57,535 bases of DNA from a virus. Positions 31,078 to 43,000 of this stretch are shown here, piece after piece. The position numbers and the translations under genes are program-made. The stretch is from positions 1 through 57,535 of IMG/VR virus record IMGVR_UViG_3300027741_000074. One strand, written 5' to 3'. Every line of letters starts with the position of its first letter. Positions within the stretch are counted from its first letter, which is position 1. Under the pieces are notes generated by a model. The model was not told the DNA's origin, did no database searches, and worked only from the letters and a program-made list of their open reading frames with translations.

Positions 31078-31096
31078 AGGAGGTCCGACCCCTCCT
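31078..31096 (+). promoter_or_regulatory. AGGAGG-containing hairpin upstream of the VWA gene
   Basis: AGGAGG (31078-31083) pairs perfectly with CCTCCT (31091-31096). The Shine-Dalgarno-like arm is 36 nt before the ATG, too far to place a ribosome there, and is masked in the stem. It is another example of a hairpin at the head of an A/T-rich leader in this region. Confidence 0.5.
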
Positions 31097-31119
31097 TACT
31101 CTAACCTAAATACATACAT

Positions 31120-32586
31120 ATGAAATCGAATACAATAGATCCAACATCGTTCCCTTCGGAGCATCCACTTGCCGTTGCCATGCGTAACGTCAGCCGTCAC
31201 TGGTTCCTTGCATACAGCAAGCTCATGTCGATGGAGTGGAAGTGGTCCGACTCAATCCCATACGGCGCGACTGATGGTCGCTACCTGCTACTCAACAAAG
31301 CAGGTATCGACAAGCTATGCCGCCAGCCTAACGCATCAGGACTGATCGCATTCCTGCTAGTGCACGAGTCCCTTCATGCCTTGTTAGGTCACGGCTGGAG
31401 GCTAGCCAAGATGGCTGACTTGCATCGTGCCAACGTCGCCGCTGACTACGTCATCAACGCGATGATCGCAATGCGTAACCGTGAGTTGAAGCGTGAGGTA
31501 TTCCCCTTCATCGAGGGCGTGCTGCTTGACGAAGTCTTGTCTGGCGACAAGTCAGTTGAGCAACTCTATCGTGAACTGAGTAAGCCACAACCTAAAGAAG
31601 AACCGAAACCTGAAGTTAACCCCAAGCCATCACAGCCAAAGCCCGACGAGCAAGACGATGATGACGGTGAGCAACCTGAAGTTAACCCCAAGCCATCACA
31701 GCCAAAGCCCGACAAGCAGGATGGTGACAAGCAAGACGGTGACGGCAGCGACAAGCAAGACAGCAAGCCTGACGAGCAAGACGGTGATAGTGGCGACAAG
31801 CAAGACAGCAAGCCTGACGAGCAAGACGGTGATAGTGGCGACAAGCAAGACGGCGATGACCTCTCCGACTTCGTAGGTACTGGCTCGCTAGATAACCTTG
31901 AGCCAGAAGCCGAAGACGGAGAGACACAAGCCGAAGCAATCGACAAGATCGAAGAGGACAATGATCGTATCCTAATAGCTGACGAGATTGATAGGAGGCA
32001 ACAGTCTGACAACGGCATGACAGGTCAGCGCATCGGTAGTCAGCGCGGACATGGCTCGATTTTAGGTTGGCCTGACCTGCTACGTCAGTGGCTCACAAGC
32101 AAGTCACGTTGCGGATGGGACGCGCCGTTCAACGCGCCGATCTATTCCACAACAGGAGTTGTCGGTGCAGGCAGACGCAACAAGAAGGCTGGCGAGATCG
32201 TACTGGTACTGGATACGTCAGGCTCAATCGGTCAGCATACCTACGACCGTTTCCTGCAAGAGGCACAAGCCGTACTCGACGAACTCAAACCTGAACGCTT
32301 GCACCTGTTGTCGGTATCCCATGTCGTAGCTGACGTTGTAACACTGCAAGAGGGTGATGCCGTACCGAACAAGCTGAAGGGCGGGGGCGGTACTGCATTC
32401 AAGCCAGCCTTTGATTGGGTCAGAGATAACGTGGACGACATGGACGTGATGGTCTACCTCACCGACGGATGGTCATGTGACCTGCAAACGCTACCGCAAG
32501 TGGAGTTCCCCCTGCTTTGGCTCACGACACAACGTGCTGTCGCTGACTTTAAAGTGGGCGAGGCTCTTGAGATCACCGAACTATAA
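31120..32586 (+). CDS. metallopeptidase-like plus VWA domain protein (DUF2201-type)
   Basis: The 488-residue protein joins three parts. Residues 60-130 contain LLVHESLHALLGHGWRLAKM, an HExxH zincin motif with a third-ligand-like His. Residues 150-250 are a low-complexity Asp/Lys/Gln/Pro linker built from DNA repeats (NPKPSQPKPD twice, then KPDEQDGDSGDKQDS units). Residues 360-480 are a VWA domain with the MIDAS DTSGS (about 365-369) and TDG near 448. Such proteins pair with MoxR ATPases. The linker length is likely to vary. Confidence 0.8.
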   Translation: MKSNTIDPTSFPSEHPLAVAMRNVSRHWFLAYSKLMSMEWKWSDSIPYGATDGRYLLLNKAGIDKLCRQPNASGLIAFLLVHESLHALLGHGWRLAKMADLHRANVAADYVINAMIAMRNRELKREVFPFIEGVLLDEVLSGDKSVEQLYRELSKPQPKEEPKPEVNPKPSQPKPDEQDDDDGEQPEVNPKPSQPKPDKQDGDKQDGDGSDKQDSKPDEQDGDSGDKQDSKPDEQDGDSGDKQDGDDLSDFVGTGSLDNLEPEAEDGETQAEAIDKIEEDNDRILIADEIDRRQQSDNGMTGQRIGSQRGHGSILGWPDLLRQWLTSKSRCGWDAPFNAPIYSTTGVVGAGRRNKKAGEIVLVLDTSGSIGQHTYDRFLQEAQAVLDELKPERLHLLSVSHVVADVVTLQEGDAVPNKLKGGGGTAFKPAFDWVRDNVDDMDVMVYLTDGWSCDLQTLPQVEFPLLWLTTQRAVADFKVGEALEITEL

Positions 32587-32614
32587 CAAATAAAAACTAA
32601 ACAAATATAATACT

Positions 32615-33274
32615 ATGAGTCAACTTAAGAGTAACTTCATCAGCAAGTACAAGATCAATGACCGAAGGCAAGTAGAGCGAGATATCGTGCAGTGGCAGAC
32701 CGACATCCTGAATGGGGACGACACTGCCGTACGCCTTACTGACTTTGTAGTTAATATGTATAAGCCTACTGGCAAGGTGCGTAGAGGTGGGGTAGATGCA
32801 CACGTCACCAAAGTACAAGGATACCAGATTGTAATGATCGAACGTGGGTACATTAGACCGATGTCAATCTACTCGCCGTTAGCCAAGCAGATGCTAGGAC
32901 ACTACGATCCTTTGAGTAGCTACGACGCATCAGTGATACCTACCTATCCAGCGCAGACCCACTACGCGGTACATGATATTGGACTCGACCCGCTCGATGA
33001 CGACATGACTAAGCGACTAATGGTTGCAGGTAAAATACCGAACTATGGTTTTGTTAATCTATGCGTCGAGAAAAGAGGTAGTGCTAATCACTATACTAGA
33101 TGGATATGCAATGATAGGAAGATCGAAGACCCTTTGCTTGCAATGGTAAGCTTGATCAACACACTGCCAGTAGACGAACGTAAAAGAATACTAGACGTGT
33201 ACAATAGCTACGGAACTATCGACACGTTAGTAGGTGATGCGCTTAATCACCTTGACAAGTTCCGTACCTTATAA
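32615..33274 (+). CDS. unknown 219-residue early protein
   Basis: A basic protein with a charged N-terminal half (NDRRQVERDIVQWQTDILNGD, KVRRGGVDAHVTKVQGYQIV) and an acidic-to-neutral C-terminal half containing a CVEKRGSANHYTRWICNDRKIEDPLL segment with two Cys and an RW pair. It has no recognised motif. It follows the VWA gene by 28 bp of A/T-rich leader (AATAATACTATGAG) and so shares the unit. Confidence 0.6.
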   Translation: MSQLKSNFISKYKINDRRQVERDIVQWQTDILNGDDTAVRLTDFVVNMYKPTGKVRRGGVDAHVTKVQGYQIVMIERGYIRPMSIYSPLAKQMLGHYDPLSSYDASVIPTYPAQTHYAVHDIGLDPLDDDMTKRLMVAGKIPNYGFVNLCVEKRGSANHYTRWICNDRKIEDPLLAMVSLINTLPVDERKRILDVYNSYGTIDTLVGDALNHLDKFRTL

Positions 33275-33295
33275 CTAACTCAACAACCACACACT

Positions 33296-33586
33296 ATGAA
33301 TACTATGAACACTAAGAATACTCAGTTCGATGCAGGCCACACCGTCGTCAATATGTACGCCGAGAATACCAAGCATGGCTTAACCTGCACCGCTTACATC
33401 AATGGCTTGTCCGTCAAGTCGCCCTCACTCAAGCTCGCTCGCATCGTCCGTGTCTTCATCGACACCGTCATTGCCGCTTGCGATTTCCCTGAGGACGCAT
33501 ACTCAGACAGCCACATCGAACGCCTGAGCCGTGAGCTTGAGGCGTACATCGACGGAGTGCACAAGCTCCATGACATTAACAACTAA
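33296..33586 (+). CDS. 96-residue early protein
   Basis: The product begins with Met/Asn/Thr repeats (MNTMNTKNT) that arise from an A/C-rich start region, then carries a domain with HTVVNMYAENTKHGLTCTAYINGLSVKSPSLKLARIVRVF and a helical acidic C terminus. The strand-helix pattern suggests a small mixed fold. The true start could be either Met of the repeats. Function unknown. Confidence 0.55.
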   Translation: MNTMNTKNTQFDAGHTVVNMYAENTKHGLTCTAYINGLSVKSPSLKLARIVRVFIDTVIAACDFPEDAYSDSHIERLSRELEAYIDGVHKLHDINN

Positions 33587-33599
33587 TAGATATAAGACA

Positions 33600-33818
33600 A
33601 TGAAGATAACGAAACAACACCATAAGAATAGTCAGATACATAGCATACCGTTTAAGGATACAGGTTGTGAGCACACTGCTGATCTCAACTGCGGGTGTGG
33701 TATGCAGCTTGAGATGAACAACGGACACATCATGGTAGAGCATACTCGTTGCGGCGGACGCAGTAACAAGTGGTCTGTTAAGGTAAACAACTTCGGCACT
33801 AAACTAAAACTGAAATGA
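33600..33818 (+). CDS. 72-residue zinc-ribbon-like protein
   Basis: The 72-residue product has C-x10ish-CGCG and HTRCGG (GCEHTADLNCGCGMQ, VEHTRCGGRSN) which could ligate one zinc ion, with a basic C terminus. The start at 33600 follows a short A-rich leader and leaves an N terminus of normal length. Its TGA overlaps the next ATG as ATGA. It may be a nucleic-acid-binding early protein. Confidence 0.55.
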   Translation: MKITKQHHKNSQIHSIPFKDTGCEHTADLNCGCGMQLEMNNGHIMVEHTRCGGRSNKWSVKVNNFGTKLKLK

Positions 33819-34003
33819 CCACAAAGAAACTAGACTCCTTTGTGTCTTCGGTTGCTAGCAAGAAGAACATCAAGTCGCCACACCAGAAGTTCGCAGAGAA
33901 AAGCCAGATGCTACGTTGGTTTGGTGAACGCAGTGTGAAGGAGCTCAAGGCAATGCAGTCAGCACTACTCGCAATGCAAGCAGCTAGAGGAGGAGCAAAG
34001 TAA
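33815..34003 (+). CDS. 62-residue basic helical protein
   Basis: The protein is basic and helical (SVASKKNIKSPHQKFAEKSQMLRWFGERSVKELKAMQSALLAMQAARGG). Its start overlaps the previous stop as ATGA and its TAA shares a base with the next ATG. The AGGAGG near its end is the only well-placed Shine-Dalgarno sequence I found, and it serves the membrane peptide that follows. Function unknown. Confidence 0.55.
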   Translation: MTTKKLDSFVSSVASKKNIKSPHQKFAEKSQMLRWFGERSVKELKAMQSALLAMQAARGGAK

Positions 34004-34098
34004 TGGGTATGCTATTGCTCCTCCTAATCGGAGGCTGGTTCCTATGGATTGTAGCCTGCTTCCTACTTGAGATCATCCATTACTTAATGAATGGTTGA
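34003..34098 (+). CDS. 31-residue single-span membrane peptide
   Basis: The frame is MGM followed by LLLLLIGGWFLWIVACFLLEIIHYLM, one strong membrane segment. An AGGAGG sits at proper spacing before the ATG, unusual in this phage, and the start shares a base with the preceding stop. Its 3' end runs 19 bp into the end of the giant gene on the other strand. It may modify the host membrane or be an early lysis or exclusion peptide. Confidence 0.5.
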   Translation: MGMLLLLLIGGWFLWIVACFLLEIIHYLMNG

Positions 34099-37000
34099 GC
34101 TACGTTATAGTTGATGGGTTTATTAGGGACAGTAACTCTAATAAGCTCATCAACTAATGGCATAGGATCTTGCTCTCCGCCTCTAGTCTTGTTCTCGATT
34201 ATCTTCTTGAACGCTGCTTCGTTCGGAACCCATGAGTAGTTCTCACCTGCAATGGCATAGCCTAAGCGTTGGTTGCTGATGCGTGCCCTCTTGCCAGTCG
34301 TTATCAAACCTTCCTCAGTTGAGCCGAGTGACTTCATACCTTGGATGAAATCATAGAGGCGACCTTGCGTGACGTTAGTGGCTGACTGGTACTTGCCCAC
34401 TTGGTCTCCGACATTACCAACATCGAAGCCCTTCGCAGAGTAGATCGGATTGAGCAATGCCAAGTCTTCATCCATTGCACTTCTGATCTTACTCATTGCA
34501 CGATACTCGATATCCGACTTCTTCATTATAGTAGGTCGCGCTCCTGTAAGCTCACCTGCAATGAGGAGTCCTGCATCCTGTTGCCCGTATCGGAATACTT
34601 CATAACCCTTCTTAGCAATTGACGGGAGGAATGCACTCTTCCCTAAGTGTGCGAGTAGTTTTCCGTATGCTTGAACGACGTTGTCGGACTGCAAAGCGAT
34701 TGGGTTACCAAAGCCATCTTGGTTCTTTGACACTTCGAACAGTGCGTTGGCTGCGATCTGTGTGCCGATAAGGTCCTTAGCGATGTACTCTCCGATGCCT
34801 TTGACATTACCTTGTGCACCTAACTTAACAATATCTGTAAGCTGACTGTGTGGTAAGATATTGGACATATCAATAACTTGAATGCCATCCTTGCCAACCA
34901 ATCGGGCGAACACACCGTGATTCTTTTGCCAATCAGGCAAGCCCTCACGCAGTGTGCTAAGTTCTTCATTGGTAAGTACACGACCCAATGCTTTATCTTC
35001 ATCGTCCTTACCCCCTGAAAGTAGGCTGAACAGCGTACCGAATACGAGACCGAATGCAGTGCCGCCCCCTGCAACAGTAGAAGAGAAACCAACTAAGCGT
35101 TTAATGCCGCGAGCTTTCATCACGTCATTGCCTGAGTTGATCTCCTCCATTGCAAGAGGTACGGTATTGATCATTGTGCGAAGCACTTCCGATTTCCATC
35201 GGACGAAAGGCAGAACGATCATAGCGAACGGAGACTTATTGAAAGACTTCGCAACGCTAACTTGATCGGAGTGCGTTGGGAACGTGAGCTTAACCTTACG
35301 GGCAGCTCTCACCTCCAATGAACTAAGAGACTCAGTACCGTATGCTTTCTTAAGCTGGTCAAGTTCATACATATAAGCATTAACTTTGAACGCGCTATCA
35401 ATAACATTGTTCAGACTAGCAAGAAACTCGACTGTAACTTTAGTACCTTTCTTTAGGTTAAACCTTTTAGCAATCTTGCTGATATCACCTGTAGCCTGTA
35501 CCTCTACGAGTTCATTAAGTAGGTCATCTAGTTGCTCGTCCACTCCAGCAGTAAAGCCGTTAAGCATATCCATCGCCATACGACCACGAGTTTCGTCACG
35601 TAAAATCTGAAGCTCAGTCAATCGACGGATCGTGTCACGTTGTTCTTGTGATTCCGCAGCAAGTATGTTTGCCCTAATTGATAGTCTCGCTGCTTCTCTA
35701 GCGTACAATGGATTGATAATACCTTGTGCTGCGGATAATGCCATGCCGCCTAAGATGTTACGAGGGTAGAAACCAACGGAACCTAAGGTCTGCGTTGTGA
35801 CAGCCGCGCCTGATACCCACGCTAATCCTTTACCAATGCTATTGATTAGCTCCATTGAACGGGTATCCTGATCCCTATTCTTCGGTCCGAGTTCCTGTCT
35901 GACAGCAGCAGCTACGTCACTGCGAACATAGAGTCCTGCAAGCTCACCTAACTCAGCATTCTGACTTGGATGGAACAACAACTCCATACTATCTGTGCGC
36001 TCGCGGCTCGCTAGTCCAGTCTTAACAGCCTCCCTTGCAAAGTTGCGAAGGAACCTATCGTTGGCAGCAAGTCGTCCGACACTGTAGATAGTACGAACAG
36101 CATTTTCAAACGGATCAGTTACCTCACCTAAGAGTTCTCGTAGAGGCGCATCGAAATCTTTTTTGTGAAGTAAAAGATTAACGTCGCGCTTAACGGTATT
36201 GAAAGTGCCGAGTTCTTTAGACTCTGCTGCTTGTTCGTCTAGCTTCTTTAGATACTTGTCAAGATATGCAATAGTCTTACTCGCAACTTGTTCCTCAGTA
36301 AGCGTCTGCCCTTCTTGCTTTGCGTCAAAGAGAACCTCTGCTTTAAAGTGGTCAGCGGCAGCGGAGCGTAGCTTGTTGAAGTCAACGGTCTTGCCGTCAA
36401 TCTCAACAACCCCTCCCTTACTTGCAGCTAGCGACCAGCCTTCTGTTGTGAAGTAGTTGAAGGTACGTGTGAGGTACACGTCATTGGACTCATCGAAGTT
36501 AATGATTTGCTTATACTTGTTGATCTCTTGTCGGAACTCCACAAGGTAGTCTACTAACGTACCAAACCCTCTAGCCCTAAGTTGATTTTCCATTGCCATC
36601 TGCTCCTTGCGGAACTCAACGTAGAACTGATCGGCAATCGGTTGCGATAGTTTTGCCTCGTAGTCTTCAGCTAGTCTCGTAATGTTTGGGTCTTCAGCAT
36701 TGTCCGCTTTGAACTGGCGCACTTTGCGTTGCAGTTCTTTGCGTGCCTCGCCTTGTACAGCAGGAGCAGTAGTACCTAAGATGGTCCCGATGTCCTCGAT
36801 TGCAATGCCTGCACTGAGTGCTTCATCTCTCAGCTTAGGGTATTTCTTAGCGAAGTCTGACATTGTGTACTCAATACTTCCGAGAGACCCATCACGCTGA
36901 TTGATAAACCTACGCAACTCAAGTGGCATATCGTACATCTTCTCTTGCGCCTTCTTCCAGAACTCAGCAACCTTCGATGGGTTGGTAGATGCAATCGGCA

Positions 37001-40000
37001 GGTTGAAGCTGGTGCGATCCTCTTGTCCTTCAGCGATGTTGCCCTCGACGGCATTGATGAAGTGCGTCGTGTCACCTAACTCGCCTGCCGTTGATAGTTC
37101 AGGAGCAGGCAGTACGCCGCCGTTACGCAATGAGCGGAACTCACGCGATGCCATTGAGATCTTAGCGGCAGTGCTTGCCGTAGGGTTAGTAGCAAACTGA
37201 GCTTTTAGTTTAGTAACGAATGCTCTTACTGCTTCTACGAACTTAGCAAGTAGCGATGGGTTCGTGCGAAGGAATGCAAGGTTCTCCTCACGCGAACGAC
37301 CGACAGCGATGCGGGTCATCTCAGAGCGCACCCATTCAGCGGCGATGTCGGACTCCCTCAGTGCTCCTGATTCCAGATCAGCGGCGATCATTGCCTGACG
37401 TTTCGTGTAGTCAGACTCTGAGTTGGAGTAGAGCATATCAGCAACGAGACCACGCATACCCTCGCCCATGCCCTTTGCAATGTTTGCGAAGTCATCCTCA
37501 GTGAAAGTCCTGTAAGATGCTAAGTGCGCTAACTCTTCGTCAACGAAGGTGCGTACAGCAGAGCGTGCGTTAGCAGGAGTCAGGCCGTAGACGAGATCGT
37601 TGACCGTATCTGGGTTCACGATAATTGAATTAGGCTTAGAGCGTCGTGCGCCCAACTGACCTAACATCGTGTTGTCAAACTCAAGCGTGATACCTTCAGG
37701 CAGGATGCGTTGCATCTCGCTGACGACGTCTACTCTACCTGATGGTGTTGTAGTAGCTAAGAGAATTGCGTCACTACCTTCTGCCGCATTGCGTAGCGTC
37801 TGTTGGATCTTCTCAGCAGCTTTGAGTCTCGTGATGTTCGATGCCTTAGCGTTCTCCGACGGTACGTTAGGTAGCGTGCTTGCCCAACGTGAGTCCATGT
37901 TGAACGTGTTGGAGTGGGCGAGGGACATCTTCGTGAAGTCGAGAAGCTCATTGATTGCGTTGGCAGTCTGCGGTTTCGACTTCGCTTCAAACCCAAAGAT
38001 CGAAAGTACAGCGTCAATCATGCGGCGAAGGATCGTACGCTCTTGCGGTTTGGTAAGACCGTTCAGCAGCGGCGTAAACTCAGGCGCAGTAAGTGCATAC
38101 GTGACAAACTCTTCAAGACTCGACAGACCCAACTGCATCGTTGGATCAGTGTCGATCCCGTTCTTAATTGCGTTAGCCAATGCGAAGTTGCGGATCTGCT
38201 CAAGGCGTTGCACCGCTGCACTTTGTTGCGCCGTCGTAGGGTTGTTGATTACCTTGACGGTGACAGCATGGATCAGTTCGTGCAACAACACGTCAGCAAG
38301 ACCGCGACCGTTGTGCTCGCTAAGGTTAAGCAGAATCGTGTTATTCGACTTGTCGTATAGACCTGCAAAGCTCGCTTGCATATCGACAATGCCGATGTTC
38401 ACCGAACGGATAAGGTCTGGCGCAGCATTCAGGATAGATACGATGGCTTGCTGTTGTGCTGTGCCTCTATTGCCCAACACAGATAGTGCCCTAAGGATAC
38501 TGTTGGAGTCCTCTGATACGAGACCCAACTCGTTCATCATCCTGATGTTCTCCTGACGGGCAACTTCTCTGAGTGCTGGATCAAGAGTAGATAGGGAGAA
38601 GTCAATCGTCATGCGCTCAATTGAGCGAGTCTTTGGAAGTGCTCTGACAACTCCTTCGTTGGTCATCCGCGTTGCATAGTCAACGGCATTGGATGGGATC
38701 TCGGACTCGTAGGATACAGGACGTACCTTACTGAGTACCTTAGTCTGACCGCCTTCAGTTACTCGCGTCGGCAGTTCAGTTACTTCGACCGCATTTGGGT
38801 TGACATTTACCCCTCCAGTAATGGCACTAAGGCTCTCACCAAATTGTTGCAAATTCTGAGCGATCTCTTCAGGGGTTCTCGTTGTGGTCACCTCTTCAAA
38901 AAACTCGGAGGGCACAACGTCTACGGGATCTACATATGTTGTGAGTAGATCAGAACCAAATACATTAACACCGTTTGTGATTAAAGCGTTACGCAGATCT
39001 TCTTTTCGTTGGGTAGCAAATGCATCATACGCCTGTCTAACCTCAAGAGATTTGATGTACTTATCAACCCGACTCCGTTGTTCTGGAGTAAGTTTCGTTT
39101 TAAATCTAAGTTGAGCGGGATGGTTCTCCGTTGCTTTGGCAAGCCGTTCCCATTCAGGTAATGACATCAAATACTCAATACGCTTTACAGCAATATCAAT
39201 AACTTCTTTTGACTTATCTGAAAGTCTAGCTACATACTCACGGTTATTCTTGAGTTGTCGGAAACTTGATTCAATATCAAGTATTACCGAATCAAGTAAC
39301 TCGGCACCGTTACCTGTACGTTTATTGATCCCATCAATTTGGCTTTGCCTAAGTGCAATAGAGTTTTTTAATCCATCAATAATAGCCTGACCATTAAAGA
39401 TGATATGATACTTCAAGCTACTTAACTCATCGTACTTCTGCCTAAAGATTATTTTTTTATCTGAATCATTTGGTAGGCGCGGATCTTTTAGAGCTTTAAC
39501 ATATCTTGCAATTGCTTTGTCAATGCGCGATAGTTCTTTTGTACGTTCCTTTCGTCCTGACTTTTGAAGTTTCTCATAGTTGGATAGTTTTGTTTTTAAA
39601 GAGCCTATTTCGCCGTTGAGCGCATCTAGTTGTTCTTTAGTAAAACGAGAGATAATGCGATTTACAGTTCCGCTGTTATTCCAAAAATCAGTATTAGCTA
39701 GATTGAGTACATCTTCTCCTGCTTCAGGTTGGATGATAGCCTCTAATATCTTAAACCCATCGGAGATACGAGCACGAGCATCTTCGATAGTCTGAAGAGC
39801 GATGGCTTTTTCTTCTCCTAAGTTTGTAAGTGTGCCAGCCACTTTAGCTAAAGCCTTGTCCCTATTGGCTTGATACCTTTCAGCTTCTTCAATCGTAGTG
39901 ACATGCTGCCCTTTAGCTTCCGCCTCACGAACTCGTTTACCCTCCTCCACAATAACGAATCCTACTGGGGAAGCATTAGGTGGGGTTGGTGGGGAAGCAG

Positions 40001-43000
40001 GTGTTTTGTTCTCCCGCTCAGAAGGAGAACGCAGTGGCACTTGCACAAGTCTATTATCACGCGTCTCGATCATTACAGGAGGTAGCCAACCCTTCAGGAT
40101 CATTAGTCCTGCGGCTCTTTGTCCCACTTCTGTCTCAGACAGAAGAGCCATAGTTATATTTGCATAGCCATTGTTTGTCCTAAACAGGGAATCATCACTC
40201 AGTTTCTTTGCGAGCACACTGACAAGAACATCATCGGATATTTTTGCAAGTTCTGCTGGCGTGTCTAGCCCAACCATTTTTGCAATATCCCTAAAGGCTT
40301 TTCCTAATTCTTTATTTCCTTTTACAGTGTTCTCTAACTCAGCAGCGAGGAGTTGTCCTCGATCATGGAACACACTATCAAAAGGAGATAGGGCAACACC
40401 AAAACGCTCACTATAAGTATTATCTGTATAGTCATTTAGGGTTAAGCCCATCTCTCTACGCTGCTGGGTAGCGTCTAAAAGAATCTGCCAATCGGGCCTG
40501 CCTCCTGCAATTAAATCAGAAAACTCAAAGTCACCACCAAAGGTTTCTTGGAGAGCATCAATGCTTATTGAAGGTAGGTTCGTACTATCCGCTCTTTCGC
40601 GTTTTGCGTGTTTATTTGCAATTGTAAAGAAGTCTCTTCCTAGATTAGTCTTTGCTTTACCGTCAACAATTTGAGTTGTCGTAAGATATTTTCTAGGATC
40701 AGGCATCGTGTAAAACTTGCCTTCGATATTCGTGGCGTTTTGGAATAGGTACATTCCATACTGCTTCATTACAGATGTTGGGTCTGTGCCTTGGAAACCG
40801 ATACCCAATTTTACAATGTTATTGGCAATCGTTTTATCATCTAAGCCACTAAACATCTCCCTCACATAGTAGGTAAGGTTTGAATTCTTTACAGCATCAG
40901 TGAGATTATTGGAGTCTTCCTTGATTAAAAGTCTACGTAAATTTTGAGGTAAATCCCCAAACTCAATCTTGGTATCTGAGACATTAGTATCTATGGCTCT
41001 TGCGACTAGCTCTCTACCTTCTTCATTTTTAATTCGTGCTTTCCAGTCAAGAGACGCAATTACTTTTTTAACAACGTGTTGAGCTAGTCGATACTCATTA
41101 AGTTGGGAAGTAAAATCAACAAGGGCATCGCTTGCTGCGTCCTCTATACCTTCAGTTGTAAGCGGTAATTTAACATCTGGATTAGGACTATAAGCATTTG
41201 ATGTTAGGAATCGTGTAGCCCCATCAAATACTAATTTGATAAGACCTGATGTCCCTAAATCAAACTTTTTAATGTCCGACGGCTTAACCATATTATCCAC
41301 AAACAACTCTGCCCGAACATCGTATTTAGTCCTTCTATCTTTATCATCAGGATCTTCGCTGCTGTTGCGTCGAGTATCTAGTTTACTGCGGTACTGTCCG
41401 ATCAGTACAGGGTTATCCCTTGCAGGCTCAAAGTACCCGTCTACAGTAACGCCATCCGAAGCAACATGGATTGCAGGATTTAGAACTCCTTTGAAGCTTG
41501 CAGGAATTACAATACGTAATCCGTCAGCAATCTGTGCGCGTGTAATTTCAAGATCATTAGTGAATACGCCATACGTTACAGCTTCGTTATTTAGATAGCC
41601 TCTTTCAACAGGATAAAATTGATCAGTAAATTCTTGGCTGCGGACCATATCAAAAGCCGCTTTACCGATGTTGTATTTAGGTACATCTTTAACTTTCTTT
41701 CTTAGTTCAGCAATTTCCTTTTCAATTGTAGCAATCTGCGTTGACGCATTATAATTTTTAGCTTCGGCTTTTGTTTTTATGTTTGATAGCTCGACACGTT
41801 TAGACTCCAATTGAGAAGCTAGTTTGGCATTTACTTGTGTGCCTTGTGGCCCTTCAAATACGTATTTAACTGATCCTGTAGGCGGATATAGTTTATGTAC
41901 TCGCTCACGAAGTAAGTTATTCTTATCCTTAATGTATGCATTAGGATTAGCTACCTCTTGTCCTTCGTTCTCTACTCGCTCTATGATAGCTTCAGAGAAA
42001 GCGGGATATGTAAGCAAACCATTATTAGTAGTAAACATATTAGCTGCGGATGCAATAGTTGCACCCACAGTAGGAAGGTTTACTACTTGTCCTGATTGGA
42101 CAAGCTGGTTAAAGAAGTCCTCCTCAGTACTCACACGGAACTTATCTGCTGGATAGACTACTGACTTAGTCTTGAGTCCTACAGACGGCTCGATGATCTT
42201 ACCGAACTGTGCCTTACTACCTGATACAGGAACGAAGCCACCTTTGCCGAAGATTGATGCAGTAATCTGGTCTACCATCTCACGACGTAGTCCTTCTTGC
42301 AAATCATTACGCTCTTTGATTTCAGCAACTAACGAGGTAAGGGTATCCTTGATTGCTTGATTGGCTTCTGAACGAATGACTTTAAGTTCAGCTTGAACGC
42401 GAGCTTTGTCAGTACGACTCTTCTTGAGCGTTTCAATTCTACCATTCAACTCGTTGACGCGACCAACATAGCCGTTGACCAACGTCAAGAAACTTGTGAC
42501 CCGCTCGTCCAAAGGGATCTCAGGTTCGACTTCAGGCTCAGGCGCATTTGCAGCAGCCTTTGCCGCTGCTTTCTCTTCCTTAATAAACGCCTTAGCATTT
42601 GCTTCATTCTGCGATAGCTTCTTCTGGATCTCCTTAGAAGAAATATCCACGTTGCTAAGTGGGAAGTAAATCACATTGCCGTCCGCATCATTGAACTCGA
42701 TCTCACGAGTTTCTGGAATGTACTTAAATCCTGTAAGCGTTTGCCTTGTTAAAGGTCCTGTAGCTCCTTCAGCCTCTAGTCCTGCAACAATATCTACCGT
42801 CTTCAGCTTACCCTTTGAGATCAGGTAATGCAGGATATTGGTTACAGGATAGGGTTTAGGTTCTGGTTTTTGGAGTTGTTGAGTTACTTTGATCCCCTCC
42901 TTTTCAAGATCGTACTTAATGCTTTCAATATCACGTTCGTCAATGTATTCGCGCACAAGATCAATCCTATTACTTAGATTCCCATAGTAACTAAGAGTCT

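Noticed and set aside
31078-31096. Shine-Dalgarno site AGGAGG for the VWA gene
   Set aside because: It is 36 nt from the start codon and paired in a stem.
37669-38556. 295-codon plus-strand frame inside the giant gene
   Set aside because: It is antisense to a continuous conserved-looking reading frame and has no leader or junction with a neighbour.
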